From Lachnospiraceae bacterium (lineage in GTDB: Bacteria; Bacillota; Clostridia; Lachnospirales; Lachnospiraceae), in contig JAGAFR010000066.1 of the NCBI GenBank assembly GCA_017612555.1, positions 1 through 64,000 of the forward strand: a stretch of 64,000 nucleotides of DNA, in the 5' to 3' direction. Below the pieces are notes generated by a model. That model searched no databases and was not told the origin of the DNA. It saw only the letters and a program-made list of their open reading frames with translations. Positions 27,223 to 37,631 of the stretch are shown in pieces. A program made the position numbers and the translations under genes. The first letter of the stretch is position 1. Each line of letters starts with the position of its first letter.

Positions 27223-28086
27223 TCATTCCTTTGTCTGTTTCATCTGCGTCACAACAAGTACAATATCCAGATGTTCAAAATCAACAACGGGAGTGATATA
27301 ACCGGACTTGGTCAGATTATTCGAGTCATCGCTTATCTCTTTTATATATCCTATCGAGATCCCGGGCAGATACTTGTTGCTGATCTGACTCGTAACTATC
27401 TGATCCCCGGGGGATACCTCGTTGTCTTCATCCTGAAGATCAGAAAATCTTATCGTTCCGTTTGAATACATCTCCAGACCTCCGGATACGATCATCGTAT
27501 CGGATGTGTTGAGTACCATCGCACTTATGTTGGAATCATCGTCTATTATCGACCTGACCGTTGCCCAGTTAGGCCCGACAGACGTAACTATTCCTACAAG
27601 TCCCGCTCCGGCCATGACGTTCATGTTGACCTTGATCCCATCATTACTGCCTTTGTCAATGAGAAATGTTGAGTACCAGTTTCCGGCATCCTTACCTATG
27701 ACTCTTGCACCCACAGTCGGATAATCACTGTATCTTTCGTCAAGAGCAAGGAGCTGTCTGAGCTCCGCCAGTTCGTACTTATCGGTAGTCAGATCGTTCA
27801 TCTTGATAGTGAGGTCTTTGACGGTTTCGCGGAGTTCTTCGTTCTCAGCACGCAGCTCTTCCAGTTCCTTTAATGATCTGGAGCGTCCGAACAACCAGCT
27901 TCCCGCATATGATATGGCTTTCTGAAACGGAATGACCGTATAGCCCGCAACAGCCTGCGGCGGTCCGCTCATGATATCTGTAGCATAAGAAAGCACCATC
28001 ATGATAACGCATAATATTGACAGTGCCAGCAAAATATACTTACTCGGAATATTGGTTTTATTTCTGTTCGATCTCTTTCTGGCCAT
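27223..28086 (-). CDS. mreC: MreC rod-shape protein
   Basis: A 287-residue bitopic protein: membrane segment at about 17-37, a coiled coil (about 70-105, LEELRAENEELRETV) and the beta-barrel MreC domain to the C-terminus (GNWYSTFLIDKGSNDGI, GLVGIVTSVGP). Scaffold linking MreB to PBP2 outside the membrane. Confidence 0.96.
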   Translation of the reverse strand: MARKRSNRNKTNIPSKYILLALSILCVIMMVLSYATDIMSGPPQAVAGYTVIPFQKAISYAGSWLFGRSRSLKELEELRAENEELRETVKDLTIKMNDLTTDKYELAELRQLLALDERYSDYPTVGARVIGKDAGNWYSTFLIDKGSNDGIKVNMNVMAGAGLVGIVTSVGPNWATVRSIIDDDSNISAMVLNTSDTMIVSGGLEMYSNGTIRFSDLQDEDNEVSPGDQIVTSQISNKYLPGISIGYIKEISDDSNNLTKSGYITPVVDFEHLDIVLVVTQMKQTKE

Positions 28087-28092
28087 TTATGA

Positions 28093-29103
28093 TCACTCGG
28101 AAAAATCCTGCATCGTATAAACAACGGAATGAAGACTGTCATTCTTGATTATCTGCGACAGACCGTATGCAACGCTGCCTTCCCTGTGAGGTGAAAACAG
28201 AACATTAAGGCCTGTGCTCTTGGAGATAAGTTCATGAAGATCTCCTATCCCGGCACTTCCTCCCGTAAGGAATATCCCCTTCTTGTAAATATCCGCACCC
28301 AGCTCCGGCGGAGTTCTCTCCAGGATGAGTCTTACATTATCTATGATAGTCTCGAAATGCTCATGCATTGCACGTTCTATGAGCATTGTAGGTATCGTTC
28401 TCTCTACGGGCAGGCCCGTAACTATGTCTCTTCCGTACACTACCGCATCTCTTTGTGAGCTTTCCAGATCGGGAAGTTCGATCTTCGTCTGTTCTGCCGA
28501 CTTGGCACCGATCAGGAGATTGTATTCTTTTCTGATCATATTCCTGATGGATTCATCAAACTTCTTGCCGCCGGTCTTAATGAGCTTGGACAGCACTATC
28601 CCCCCAAGACTTAAGATGGATATCTCTGTGGTCTCATATCCGACATTAACGACAAGAAAGCCCTGAGACCTTTGCATCTCGGTATCCATTCCGATCCCAT
28701 CGGCTATGGCTTTTTCCACGATATAAATATTACGTGCTCTTATGTTTGATTCCTTGACAAGATCAACAAATGCACGTTTTTCAACTTCAGTGATATCCGT
28801 CGGAACAGAGATGTAATAATCCGCACTCCGGATATTACCTTCCATTTCATCGTTGATGAAATTACGGATAAGGATCTGCATATGATTGATATCGGCAATG
28901 ACACCGTAAGTAAGTGGAAAAGTCACTTTGATATTATCGGGTGACTTCTCGTACATCGTAAAAGCATCATCTCCGTATGCGAACAGATTACGTCTGTTCT
29001 GGATCGCTATCATATTCTTGTGGGACACGATCCTGTCGGTAAATCCGTTATATATTTTTATATTATAGGTACCTAGATCTATACCGAAAGCATTGATCGC
29101 CAA
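28093..29103 (-). CDS. mreB: MreB actin-like protein
   Basis: Cytoskeletal ATPase that positions lateral wall synthesis. Actin-fold motifs are present: phosphate-1 loop GIDLGTYNIKIY, ISVPTDITEVEKRA, phosphate-2 VNVGYETTEIS and adenosine motif LTGGSAGIG. TTG 29103 is preferred (GAGGA seven bases upstream; 336 residues starting AINAFGIDLG); an earlier TTG at 29127 would add eight residues without a ribosome site. Confidence 0.95.
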   Translation of the reverse strand: MAINAFGIDLGTYNIKIYNGFTDRIVSHKNMIAIQNRRNLFAYGDDAFTMYEKSPDNIKVTFPLTYGVIADINHMQILIRNFINDEMEGNIRSADYYISVPTDITEVEKRAFVDLVKESNIRARNIYIVEKAIADGIGMDTEMQRSQGFLVVNVGYETTEISILSLGGIVLSKLIKTGGKKFDESIRNMIRKEYNLLIGAKSAEQTKIELPDLESSQRDAVVYGRDIVTGLPVERTIPTMLIERAMHEHFETIIDNVRLILERTPPELGADIYKKGIFLTGGSAGIGDLHELISKSTGLNVLFSPHREGSVAYGLSQIIKNDSLHSVVYTMQDFSE

Positions 29104-29155
29104 AACAAAATCCTCATTCCAATACAATATCTAGCATATTTTACCATAAGAATCG

Positions 29156-30445
29156 CTAGATGTATATATCAACTAAATGCTTGTCAACAAGCATCTGCAG
29201 TGATTTCAGTATGCCCAGTTTAGCGTGGGGCCACGTAAGTCCCCCCTGGAAATACACCGCATAAGGCTCTTTCATAGGAGCATCGGCGGAAAGTTCGATT
29301 GAACTGCCGGAAACAAACGCTCCCGCAGCCATTATAACGTCACTGTCGTATCCGGGCATGTCCCATGGTTCGGCAGTAAGATGTGAATCAACAGGTGCAG
29401 CCGACTGGATCCCGTTACAGAATGCACATACAGCTTCCGGCGAACCGAGCGTAACTGCCTGTATGATATCATTTCGCGGCTCCGATCCATTTGGGATCAC
29501 CGGGAATCCAAGCTTTTCATATATATTTGCGGCAAATACCGCACCCTTTAAGGCGGAACATGTTACGGTAGGCGCAAGGAACAGTCCCTGAAACAGAGTT
29601 CTGTTTATATCAAGAGTTGCTCCCACTTCCTTACCGAGTCCGGGAGATGACAGTCTGTATGCTGCTCTTTCAATGCACTTTTTCGTTCCGGCGATATATC
29701 CGCCGACAGGAGCCAGGCCTCCCCCGGGATTTTTGATAAGCGAACCTACGACCATATCGGCCCCGACATCAGACGGCTCTATCGTATCAACAAACTCACC
29801 GTAGCAATTATCAACCATAACAATAATATCAGGTCTTATATCCCTGATAAAGCTTATCACTTTACCTATCGAACTTACCGAAAGAGACGGTCTTGTCTGA
29901 TATCCCTTCGATCTTTGTATTGCGATCATTTTGGTCTTGGGACCGATAGCAGCTTTGATCCCTTCAAGATCAAATGATCCGTCGGGAAGCAGATCCACCT
30001 GAGAATAAGATACTCCGTATTCGTAAAGAGACCCTATGCTCTCTCTGATCCCGATGACCTCTTCAAGTGTATCGTAAGGTTTTCCCGAGACAGATAAAAG
30101 CTCGTCCCCGGGAAGAAGCTGTGAAGAAAGGGCAACATACAATGCATGGGTTCCGCAGGTTATCTGCGGGCGGACAAGCGCATCCTCGGTCCCGAACACT
30201 TTTGCATACACTTTTTCCAGTGTATCCCTTCCCAGATCATTGTAACCGTATCCGCTCGAAGGCATGAAACATGCCTCGCTGACACGGCATTCCTGCATGG
30301 CATGAAGGACTTTGAGCTGATTGTATTCAGCCGTTTTATCAAAGTCTTCGAATCTTTCCTTAAGACAGGCAAGTATCTTCTCTCCGAATTCATATACTTC
30401 TTTGCTTATATTACATTTTTCATAGTACCGGATAAGATCATCCAT
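29156..30445 (-). CDS. Methionine gamma-lyase-family PLP enzyme (YnbB-like)
   Basis: A 429-residue fold-type I PLP protein. The family, historically called aluminium-resistance protein, includes YnbB. The PLP region shows DNCYGEF (about 212) and the presumed Schiff-base lysine in GSLIKNPGGG (about 238). The reaction of most members is not established; C-S lyase activity is only a family-level suggestion. Overlaps the miaA 3' end by 8 bp, as near miaA in other Firmicutes. Confidence 0.88.
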   Translation of the reverse strand: MDDLIRYYEKCNISKEVYEFGEKILACLKERFEDFDKTAEYNQLKVLHAMQECRVSEACFMPSSGYGYNDLGRDTLEKVYAKVFGTEDALVRPQITCGTHALYVALSSQLLPGDELLSVSGKPYDTLEEVIGIRESIGSLYEYGVSYSQVDLLPDGSFDLEGIKAAIGPKTKMIAIQRSKGYQTRPSLSVSSIGKVISFIRDIRPDIIVMVDNCYGEFVDTIEPSDVGADMVVGSLIKNPGGGLAPVGGYIAGTKKCIERAAYRLSSPGLGKEVGATLDINRTLFQGLFLAPTVTCSALKGAVFAANIYEKLGFPVIPNGSEPRNDIIQAVTLGSPEAVCAFCNGIQSAAPVDSHLTAEPWDMPGYDSDVIMAAGAFVSGSSIELSADAPMKEPYAVYFQGGLTWPHAKLGILKSLQMLVDKHLVDIYI

Positions 30446-31373
30446 TTATTATCCCCTTTGCTTCAAGCCGATCCGTCATGGTTTTTATAATATCTGTTTC
30501 TTCACTTATGTTCACAAACAGAGCATCCTTTTCACGTTTGAACCATGTAAGCTGTCTTTTTGCAAAATGCCTTGTATCTCTCTTGATGATATATACAGCT
30601 TCTTCAAGTGATAAATTGCCTTCAAGGTGATCTATTATCTCTTTGTATCCAAGTCCGTGCATTGATACGTTATTCTTATCCAGCCCTTTATCCATGAGGT
30701 GTTTTACTTCATCTACAAGTCCCTGCGCTATCATTTTATCAACACGTTTGTTGATCCTGTCATATATCTTCTGTCTGTCGTCATTAAGAACGAAATAGCA
30801 GAATCTGTATGGTGACGATCTGTTCATGCTCTCAAGATTATGACCTGAGATAGGCATTCCCGTCTGTTTATGATATTCAAGCGCACGTATCATCCTTCGG
30901 CTGTCATTGGGATGGATCTTTTTTGCAGATACGGGATCAACCATGCGCAGCATATCATGAACATACTGTCTGCCATTTACTCTTATCAGATCGCTGAGTT
31001 CATTTCTGTATGAGATCATCTCTTCGGCAGGTGTAAAATCGATATCATACAGAACGCTCTGAATATAAAACCCGGTCCCGCCGACGATGATCGGGATACG
31101 CCCCTTATCCCATATCTCATTCATGGCAGCTTCGGCCATTTCCTTAAACATGACTATATTAAAATCCTCAGCAGGATCAAGAACATCGATGAGATAATGA
31201 TCTATTCCTCCTCTTTCGGAAAGAGGAACCTTGGCTGTACCGATATCCATCCCTTTGTAGACCTGCATGGAATCGGCACTGATTATGCTTCCGTTTATCT
31301 TTTGCGCAAGCTTTATCGCTGTTTCCGATTTTCCCACTGCAGTAGGTCCGGCAATGATGACAAGCGGTTTCAT
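30438..31373 (-). CDS. miaA: tRNA dimethylallyltransferase
   Basis: Adds the isopentenyl group to A37 of tRNAs reading UNN codons. 311 residues with P-loop GPTAVGKS (8-15), SADSMQVYKGMDIGTAK, and the tRNA-binding segment PIIVGGTGFYIQ. Sits after mutL with 1 bp between genes. Confidence 0.97.
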   Translation of the reverse strand: MKPLVIIAGPTAVGKSETAIKLAQKINGSIISADSMQVYKGMDIGTAKVPLSERGGIDHYLIDVLDPAEDFNIVMFKEMAEAAMNEIWDKGRIPIIVGGTGFYIQSVLYDIDFTPAEEMISYRNELSDLIRVNGRQYVHDMLRMVDPVSAKKIHPNDSRRMIRALEYHKQTGMPISGHNLESMNRSSPYRFCYFVLNDDRQKIYDRINKRVDKMIAQGLVDEVKHLMDKGLDKNNVSMHGLGYKEIIDHLEGNLSLEEAVYIIKRDTRHFAKRQLTWFKREKDALFVNISEETDIIKTMTDRLEAKGIING

Positions 31374-31374
31374 A

Positions 31375-33141
31375 TCACACTATCCTCTTGAACATCTTTT
31401 CAAGTTCCGATCTTGAATAAGATACTATCGTCGGTCTTCCGTGGGGACAGTTATACGGATTATCAAGAAGGAGAAGCTCGGATATAAGAGCCTTGGCTTC
31501 AGCCTCAGACATTCGCATATTTCCTTTTACGGCAGCCTTGCAGGCCATTGTGGCTATCCTGTCCTTGATCTCTTCGGGCTTTTTTACGTTTTTTTCCGAC
31601 AGTCCGTCTATAACGCTTATGAAATAATCCCGTTCGGACATTCCGAACAGTTCCGTCGGAACAGAGCTTAGCGCAAAATCATTGCCGCCGAAGTGTTCGA
31701 CGGTAAAACCTGTCTGTTCCAGTATCTCAAGGTTCTCGTTTATGATATCAGCCTGAGCCGGCGAAAAGGTCATGATGCATGGAGGACTGATCAGCTGTGA
31801 TGTTACGGCATTTGATGCGATCTGTTTGGAGAATCTTTCATACAGAACTTTTTCATGGGCCGCATGCTGATCGATTATGTACATACTGTCTTTGTATTCA
31901 ACGATCCAATACGTATCAAACACCTGACCGATTATCCTGTGGGTTTCTTTCGCTTCTTCGGATAGGAACCCTTCTTTGAACAGGGTTTCCTGAACCGGTT
32001 CGGGCACATTTGATCCTGCTAGCGCTGTTTCTTTAACGGTCTTCGTATATTCTTCAAGTCTTTTTTCCTCAAACGGTTCGGGAACAGTTACACTCTTTAC
32101 GGGTTGGGGGGCAACATTTACGGGCGCTTTTGTAACAGTCTCGGGAATAAGCTCACGCTTTGTGATACCGGCCGTTACGGCTTCACATACGATACGATAC
32201 AGTTCCTGTTCTTCATAGAATCTGATCTCTGTCTTCGCGGGATGTACGTTTACATCAATTAAACTGCTGTCTATATCGATATAGAGAATGACAAAAGGAA
32301 ATCTGTGGAGCATCATGTACGGTTTGTAAGCCTCTTCAGTTGCCGATGAAAGAAGTTTGCTCCTGATAGATCTGTTGTTTACAAAGAAAAGCTCGAAATT
32401 TCTGTTTCCGCGGCACAGTTCCGGTTTCCCGACATAGCCTCTTAAGCGTACGTTTTCACTGTCATATTCAATATTTACAAGAAGGCGCTGGATGTCCCTT
32501 CCGAAAACGGTGTACACATCAGACATCACATCACCGCTTCCCGTACTGGCAAGCTTAACGTTTCCGTTCAACGTATATTTAAAAGACACCGAAGGATGAG
32601 ACAGGATCAGTCTTTCCATCAGTTCGGTGATATATCCGCCTTCGGTAACGGCACTTTTTAAGAATTTCCTTCTTGCGGGGGTATTATAAAACAGATTTCT
32701 GACGATAACGGTCGTTCCGTTCGGGATCCCGGCCTCATCGAAAGACAATTCCTTACCGCCTTCGATACGATAGCGATATCCGAATACTTCTTCCTTCGTT
32801 TTGGTCATGAGTTCGACCATTGCAATTGCCGCAACGGATGATAATGCTTCACCACGAAACCCGAGGGAGTTGATATCGCAAAGATCTTCGGCACACTTTA
32901 TCTTACTTGTCGCATGACGCAAAAATGCTTTGGGTATATCTTCTTTTCTTATTCCGCATCCGTTATCGGTTACCCTTATATAGTCGATGCCGCCGCCTTT
33001 TATCTCGACGCTGATGTTCCCGGCCCCGGCATCTATCGCATTTTCCACAAGTTCCTTGATGACCGATACCGGTCTTTCCACCACCTCACCGGCAGCTATC
33101 TTATTGATCGTTGATTCATCCAGAATATTTATATGAGGCAT
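31375..33141 (-). CDS. mutL: DNA mismatch repair protein MutL
   Basis: A 588-residue GHKL ATPase. N-terminal motifs: NAIDAGA, DNGCGI, GFRGEALSS. The C-terminal endonuclease motif DQHAAHEKVLYE is intact, followed by CKAAVKGN and CPHGRP metal-site motifs, so this is the nicking type of MutL used by bacteria without MutH. Four bases after mutS. Confidence 0.97.
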   Translation of the reverse strand: MPHINILDESTINKIAAGEVVERPVSVIKELVENAIDAGAGNISVEIKGGGIDYIRVTDNGCGIRKEDIPKAFLRHATSKIKCAEDLCDINSLGFRGEALSSVAAIAMVELMTKTKEEVFGYRYRIEGGKELSFDEAGIPNGTTVIVRNLFYNTPARRKFLKSAVTEGGYITELMERLILSHPSVSFKYTLNGNVKLASTGSGDVMSDVYTVFGRDIQRLLVNIEYDSENVRLRGYVGKPELCRGNRNFELFFVNNRSIRSKLLSSATEEAYKPYMMLHRFPFVILYIDIDSSLIDVNVHPAKTEIRFYEEQELYRIVCEAVTAGITKRELIPETVTKAPVNVAPQPVKSVTVPEPFEEKRLEEYTKTVKETALAGSNVPEPVQETLFKEGFLSEEAKETHRIIGQVFDTYWIVEYKDSMYIIDQHAAHEKVLYERFSKQIASNAVTSQLISPPCIMTFSPAQADIINENLEILEQTGFTVEHFGGNDFALSSVPTELFGMSERDYFISVIDGLSEKNVKKPEEIKDRIATMACKAAVKGNMRMSEAEAKALISELLLLDNPYNCPHGRPTIVSYSRSELEKMFKRIV

Positions 33142-33145
33142 ATCT

Positions 33146-35791
33146 TCACCATCTGTTCTTCAATCTGCTCTGGAGCATACACAGCGCATTTAACGCTTCC
33201 ATGGGAGTCATATTGTTACAATCAAGGTCTTTAAGCTCTTTTATGATCTCATCATCACTTACAGTATCAAACAATGACATCTGACCCCTGTCAACATCAT
33301 CACTCTTTTTCAGTATATCTTTCTTGACGGGAGAATCCGCAATGGACCTTACACTTGCAGAAATATCATTTTCGGACAGTTTACCCGCAAGTTCGTTGGC
33401 TCGAATAACAACTGTATCGGGAAGTCCGGCAAGCTTTGCGACTGCTATACCGTAGCTTCTGTCGGCGCCTCCTTTAACGATCTTACGCAGGAATACTATC
33501 GTATCCTTCTGTTCCTTAACGGCTATGCAGTAGTTGTTAACGCCTTCTATCTTGCCTTCGAGTTCGGTAAGCTCATGATAATGCGTAGCAAACAATGTCT
33601 TGGCTCCAAGGAGCTTTTTGTTGCTGATATACTCTATAACGGCCCACGCAATGGATAGTCCGTCAAAAGTAGATGTACCCCGCCCGATCTCATCGAGTAT
33701 CAGAAGACTCTTTGACGTTGCATTTCTGAGTATATTGGCTACTTCGGTCATTTCCACCATGAAGGTGGATCTGCCGCTTGCAAGGTCATCGCTTGCTCCC
33801 ACCCGGGTAAATATCCTGTCAACAACACCTATATTGGCCGATGAAGCCGGAACGTATGATCCGATCTGCGCCATAAGAACGATAAGCGCCACCTGCCTCA
33901 TATATGTTGATTTTCCGGCCATATTGGGTCCTGTTATGACGCTGATCCTGTTTGTATTATTGTCAAGATACGTATCGTTTGATATGAACATCTCGTCTTT
34001 GGTAAGCTGCTCAACGACCGGATGACGTCCCTCTTTAATATCAATGATGCCTTTTGTATTAAGTGCCGGCCTTACATAACCGTTGGCGGCTGCAACATAT
34101 CCCAGTGACGCATAGGCATCGGCGAGCGCGATCACCTTCGCACTTCCCAGGATCCTGTCCACTTCAGCGGCGAGCTTATTTCTGATCTCTATGAACAGAT
34201 CATATTCGAGCGAAAACAGTTTGTCTTCCGCGTTGAGTATTGTATCTTCCAGTTCTTTGAGGCGCTGCGTCGTATACCTTTCCGCATTTGCAAGTGTCTG
34301 TTTGCGGATAAAGTCTTCGGGAACAAGTTCCAGAAAAGAATTTGTTACCTCAAAATAATACCCGAACACGCGATTATACTTGATGCGAAGATTCTTGATA
34401 CCTGTCCGCTCCCGATCTTCCGACTCAAGTTCGGCAAGCCACTTCTTTCCTTCCGTCTTCGCATTTCGGAGGGAATCGACTTTATCGGAATAACCGGTCT
34501 TTATGATCCCGCCTTCTTTTATGTTTATCGGAGCATCTTCACTTATGGAACTATCAATGACGGCACACAGGTCTTCAAGCGTGTCCAGACCGTCACACAG
34601 TTTCCTTACGGCGGTGACCTTGGTGTCCGATAACAGTTCCTTTATAGGCGGAAGCATACGTATCGAATTGGCAAAAGCGATAAGATCCCTCGGATTGGCC
34701 GAGCGATAATTGATCTTGCCCATCAGACGTTCTATATCGTATACGGGATTTAAGTATTCACGCAGTTCCTCGCGAAGTATAAGATCTTCTGTAAATGCAC
34801 CGACCGCATCAAGCCTTTCGTTGATCCTTTTTATGTCCGTAAGTGGCTGTTCGAGAAAAGACCGTATCATTCGTGCACCCATAGCTGTCTTGGTCTTATC
34901 AAGCACATACAGAAGCGACCCTTTCTTGGTCTTGTCCAGCATTGTCTCCGTGAGTTCAAGATTACGTCTTGTTGCACTGTCAAGAACCATATAGTCAGTC
35001 ACCGAATATACACTTATATTCCTGATCTGATCTATCCCGCCTTTTTGCGTCTCTAAAAGATACTGTATCAAAGCGCCTGATGATACGACCATTCCTGATC
35101 TGTCATCAAGACCGAGTCCCGTTACGGATGATACCGAAAACTGTCTTTTGATCGCATCGGCACATGATCCGTCATCAAAATACCACGGTTCTATCGGATA
35201 TATGACAACATTGATATGAAATATGATCCCTTCAAAATCAAATCCCGAAACCATGAAAGCTTCATTACAGATGATCTCTGACGGAGAATACTTATAGATC
35301 TCATCGATAAGGCGTTTTTCTTCGTTTACTTCCGTTGTCATGAAAATGCCCGTGGTTATGTCGGATACAGCGATCGAGTATACATCTTCCGTATAATATA
35401 TGCACATTATATAGTTATTGGATTCCTCATTGAGAGTATCCATATCGGTGTTCGTACCCGGTGTGGCTATACGGACAACTTCCCTTTTTACAAGACCTTT
35501 GGCTTCTTTCGGATCTTCAACCTGCTCGCAAATAGCCACTTTGTATCCTTTTTGGACGAGCTTGTTTATATATACCTGCGCAGCATGAAAAGGAACGCCG
35601 CACATCGGCGCTCTTTCTGCCAGTCCGCAGTTCTTTCCGGTAAGAGTAAGTTCAAGCTCTTTCGATGCGGTTATGGCATCATCAAAGAACATCTCATAGA
35701 AGTCACCCAGGCGGTAAAAGAGTATACAGTCTTTGTATTCCTCTTTGGTCTCTATGTATTTTTGCATCATCGGGGACATTTTTTCGTCCAT
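33146..35791 (-). CDS. mutS: DNA mismatch repair protein MutS
   Basis: An 881-residue mismatch sensor. Mismatch-reading motif FYRLGDFYEMF near residue 25, connector and clamp domains, and ABC-type ATPase with Walker A GPNMAGKSTYMRQ and LLILDEIGRGTSTFDG. ATG 35791 is chosen: it is three bases after the preceding stop, has AAGAGG upstream and gives the family N-terminus (MDEKMSPMMQKY). Confidence 0.97.
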   Translation of the reverse strand: MDEKMSPMMQKYIETKEEYKDCILFYRLGDFYEMFFDDAITASKELELTLTGKNCGLAERAPMCGVPFHAAQVYINKLVQKGYKVAICEQVEDPKEAKGLVKREVVRIATPGTNTDMDTLNEESNNYIMCIYYTEDVYSIAVSDITTGIFMTTEVNEEKRLIDEIYKYSPSEIICNEAFMVSGFDFEGIIFHINVVIYPIEPWYFDDGSCADAIKRQFSVSSVTGLGLDDRSGMVVSSGALIQYLLETQKGGIDQIRNISVYSVTDYMVLDSATRRNLELTETMLDKTKKGSLLYVLDKTKTAMGARMIRSFLEQPLTDIKRINERLDAVGAFTEDLILREELREYLNPVYDIERLMGKINYRSANPRDLIAFANSIRMLPPIKELLSDTKVTAVRKLCDGLDTLEDLCAVIDSSISEDAPINIKEGGIIKTGYSDKVDSLRNAKTEGKKWLAELESEDRERTGIKNLRIKYNRVFGYYFEVTNSFLELVPEDFIRKQTLANAERYTTQRLKELEDTILNAEDKLFSLEYDLFIEIRNKLAAEVDRILGSAKVIALADAYASLGYVAAANGYVRPALNTKGIIDIKEGRHPVVEQLTKDEMFISNDTYLDNNTNRISVITGPNMAGKSTYMRQVALIVLMAQIGSYVPASSANIGVVDRIFTRVGASDDLASGRSTFMVEMTEVANILRNATSKSLLILDEIGRGTSTFDGLSIAWAVIEYISNKKLLGAKTLFATHYHELTELEGKIEGVNNYCIAVKEQKDTIVFLRKIVKGGADRSYGIAVAKLAGLPDTVVIRANELAGKLSENDISASVRSIADSPVKKDILKKSDDVDRGQMSLFDTVSDDEIIKELKDLDCNNMTPMEALNALCMLQSRLKNRW

Positions 35792-35793
35792 GA

Positions 35794-36954
35794 TCAGCCT
35801 CTTAAACTGTGATACAATGACCTGCCTGATCGCCTGCGTACTATCTCGCAAAGCTTCAGTCCGGTAAAATCAATAAATCCCGCATTTATCCTGTCTTTTG
35901 AAAGGGCATCTCTTATTACATCCTCAAGGATATCATAATCTGCCTTTGAATCCATGTTAATAAAATCAACTATCACCATTCCCGACAGATTGCGCAGCCG
36001 AAGCTGCCTTGCCACTTCTCTTGCGGCCTCGCAGTTGATCGCCAGGATCGTATCTTCCCTGTTCTTATTCAAAAGACACCCGGCGGAATTGACATCGACC
36101 GATACGAGCGCTTCGCTTTGCTCGATCGTTATGTACACTCCGCTTTTAAGATACACCTTTCGGGATAACGCCTCAGATATTTTAGCATTAAATGAATAAA
36201 GATTGCACAATTTGATAAGATCGTCATCATAAAATCTCAGTCTGACCCGGTCGGTCACCTTGACCGGGCCGGATATTCTTTCGTAACTGTGCTCAATTGC
36301 GCATCTTATCTCTTCGTCATCCGTAACTATCTCTTCTATCCCGATATCCGACAGATACAGTAAGTCTTTTATATGATCAGGTACCGGTGAATACAAAACC
36401 GTATACGCAGGCACATGACCGCTCTTTTCATTGATCCCGTAAAACAGTTCTCTGATACCGGCAAGTTCTTCTTTTGCTCTTTCGATACCGTCTTCTTCGG
36501 TGTATGCTCTTGTTCTTATCACAACACCTATATCTTCATTTTCAAGTATCTGCGAAAATACCTCAGCGATCCTGCTCTTATCAGACTCAGGGATCTTGGA
36601 TGAGACTTTCACATGATGTGCCCCGTACGCTGCAATAACATATTCTCCCTCGATCGTAAGCTTATCGGTAAATGTTGCTTTTTTTTCATCATATGCTTCC
36701 TTCTTGTATTGAAGCGCAAGCACAGTCTCGGGTTTTATCAGCTTATTAATGAATCCTCTGTCGTTCTTATCGAAACGTACAAATGAAGCTCCGATGTTTT
36801 CGGCCCTGTTCTCCACTCTGCAGTTTATGATGCTTCCTATGGGCATGGCACAAAGGCTGTCATATACATAGATATGTTCAGCCTTGTTCCCTACTATATG
36901 CATAAGAACATATTTATCCTCATATTTTGTAAAAACAGCTCTGTTATCGATCAT
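35794..36954 (-). CDS. Ribonuclease E/G-family protein
   Basis: A 386-residue RNase G-like endoribonuclease. The two catalytic aspartates are in VDVNSAG (about 289) and VIVDFINM (about 325). The Zn-link CPxCxG motif after the catalytic domain, present in typical RNase E/G, is absent; the protein ends soon after the DNase I-like domain. It may therefore oligomerise differently. Grouped with the TIGR03960/TIGR03936 pair as in many Clostridia. Confidence 0.88.
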   Translation of the reverse strand: MIDNRAVFTKYEDKYVLMHIVGNKAEHIYVYDSLCAMPIGSIINCRVENRAENIGASFVRFDKNDRGFINKLIKPETVLALQYKKEAYDEKKATFTDKLTIEGEYVIAAYGAHHVKVSSKIPESDKSRIAEVFSQILENEDIGVVIRTRAYTEEDGIERAKEELAGIRELFYGINEKSGHVPAYTVLYSPVPDHIKDLLYLSDIGIEEIVTDDEEIRCAIEHSYERISGPVKVTDRVRLRFYDDDLIKLCNLYSFNAKISEALSRKVYLKSGVYITIEQSEALVSVDVNSAGCLLNKNREDTILAINCEAAREVARQLRLRNLSGMVIVDFINMDSKADYDILEDVIRDALSKDRINAGFIDFTGLKLCEIVRRRSGRSLYHSLRG

Positions 36955-37631
36955 AGTATCACCTGTCCGATGTCATCAAGGGATACAAACGAGTCTGTCA
37001 TCGTATACTGATCGATCCTTTTTATGACAAGATCATTGTTTTCCGTCATTTCGGAATGATCTGCATACAATGCATTAATGACAAGATCGGGCTTGATGTT
37101 ATCGGTGCTTCCCGAGCTGATGAGCATTTCCATCACATTCTTTTGCGGATCATAGCCAAGTTCATATACCAGCGGGCGCAGGTTTATCATCTTTTCACTC
37201 TTTTTTGATCTTTTTATCACAAATACTTCTTCCGAAGACAAAAAATCGCTGATCCGCTCCCCAATATCTTCTTTACACCCCGTGATCTCATATCTTGCCG
37301 CTTTTACAGATGCCATGGCGTTTTCACACTTTTCCGGAAGTTCTTTAAATGACAGTATCTCTATCTCGGGAACGGACTGCCGTGACAGTCTTTCCATTGC
37401 TTCATTTGATGTAATGCTCTTTGTCAGTTCAACATCCGCATACTCTCCCAGGCTTTCCATCCCCAGCGGGAGCGGCGGTGTAAACGAAAGTATCTGATGG
37501 GGTGAAAAGCCTTCCGAATACTTCACGGGTATATACGCTCTTCGAAACAGTTTTTGAAAATACCTCATCACATCAAGATGACCTATATATACAAGTGCCC
37601 CTGTTTTTGAAAATCTAAGCCTTACTTTCAT
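36951..37631 (-). CDS. Radical SAM-associated DUF2344 protein (TIGR03936-type)
   Basis: A 226-residue protein of the DUF2344 family; it has no cysteine motif of its own. Family start MKVRLRFSKTGALVYIGHLD and the segment YSEGFSPHQILSFTPPLPLG are characteristic. ATG 37631 follows GGAG and overlaps the end of the radical-SAM partner by 17 bp. Function is unknown; partnership with the preceding enzyme is inferred from constant adjacency. Confidence 0.88.
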   Translation of the reverse strand: MKVRLRFSKTGALVYIGHLDVMRYFQKLFRRAYIPVKYSEGFSPHQILSFTPPLPLGMESLGEYADVELTKSITSNEAMERLSRQSVPEIEILSFKELPEKCENAMASVKAARYEITGCKEDIGERISDFLSSEEVFVIKRSKKSEKMINLRPLVYELGYDPQKNVMEMLISSGSTDNIKPDLVINALYADHSEMTENNDLVIKRIDQYTMTDSFVSLDDIGQVIL

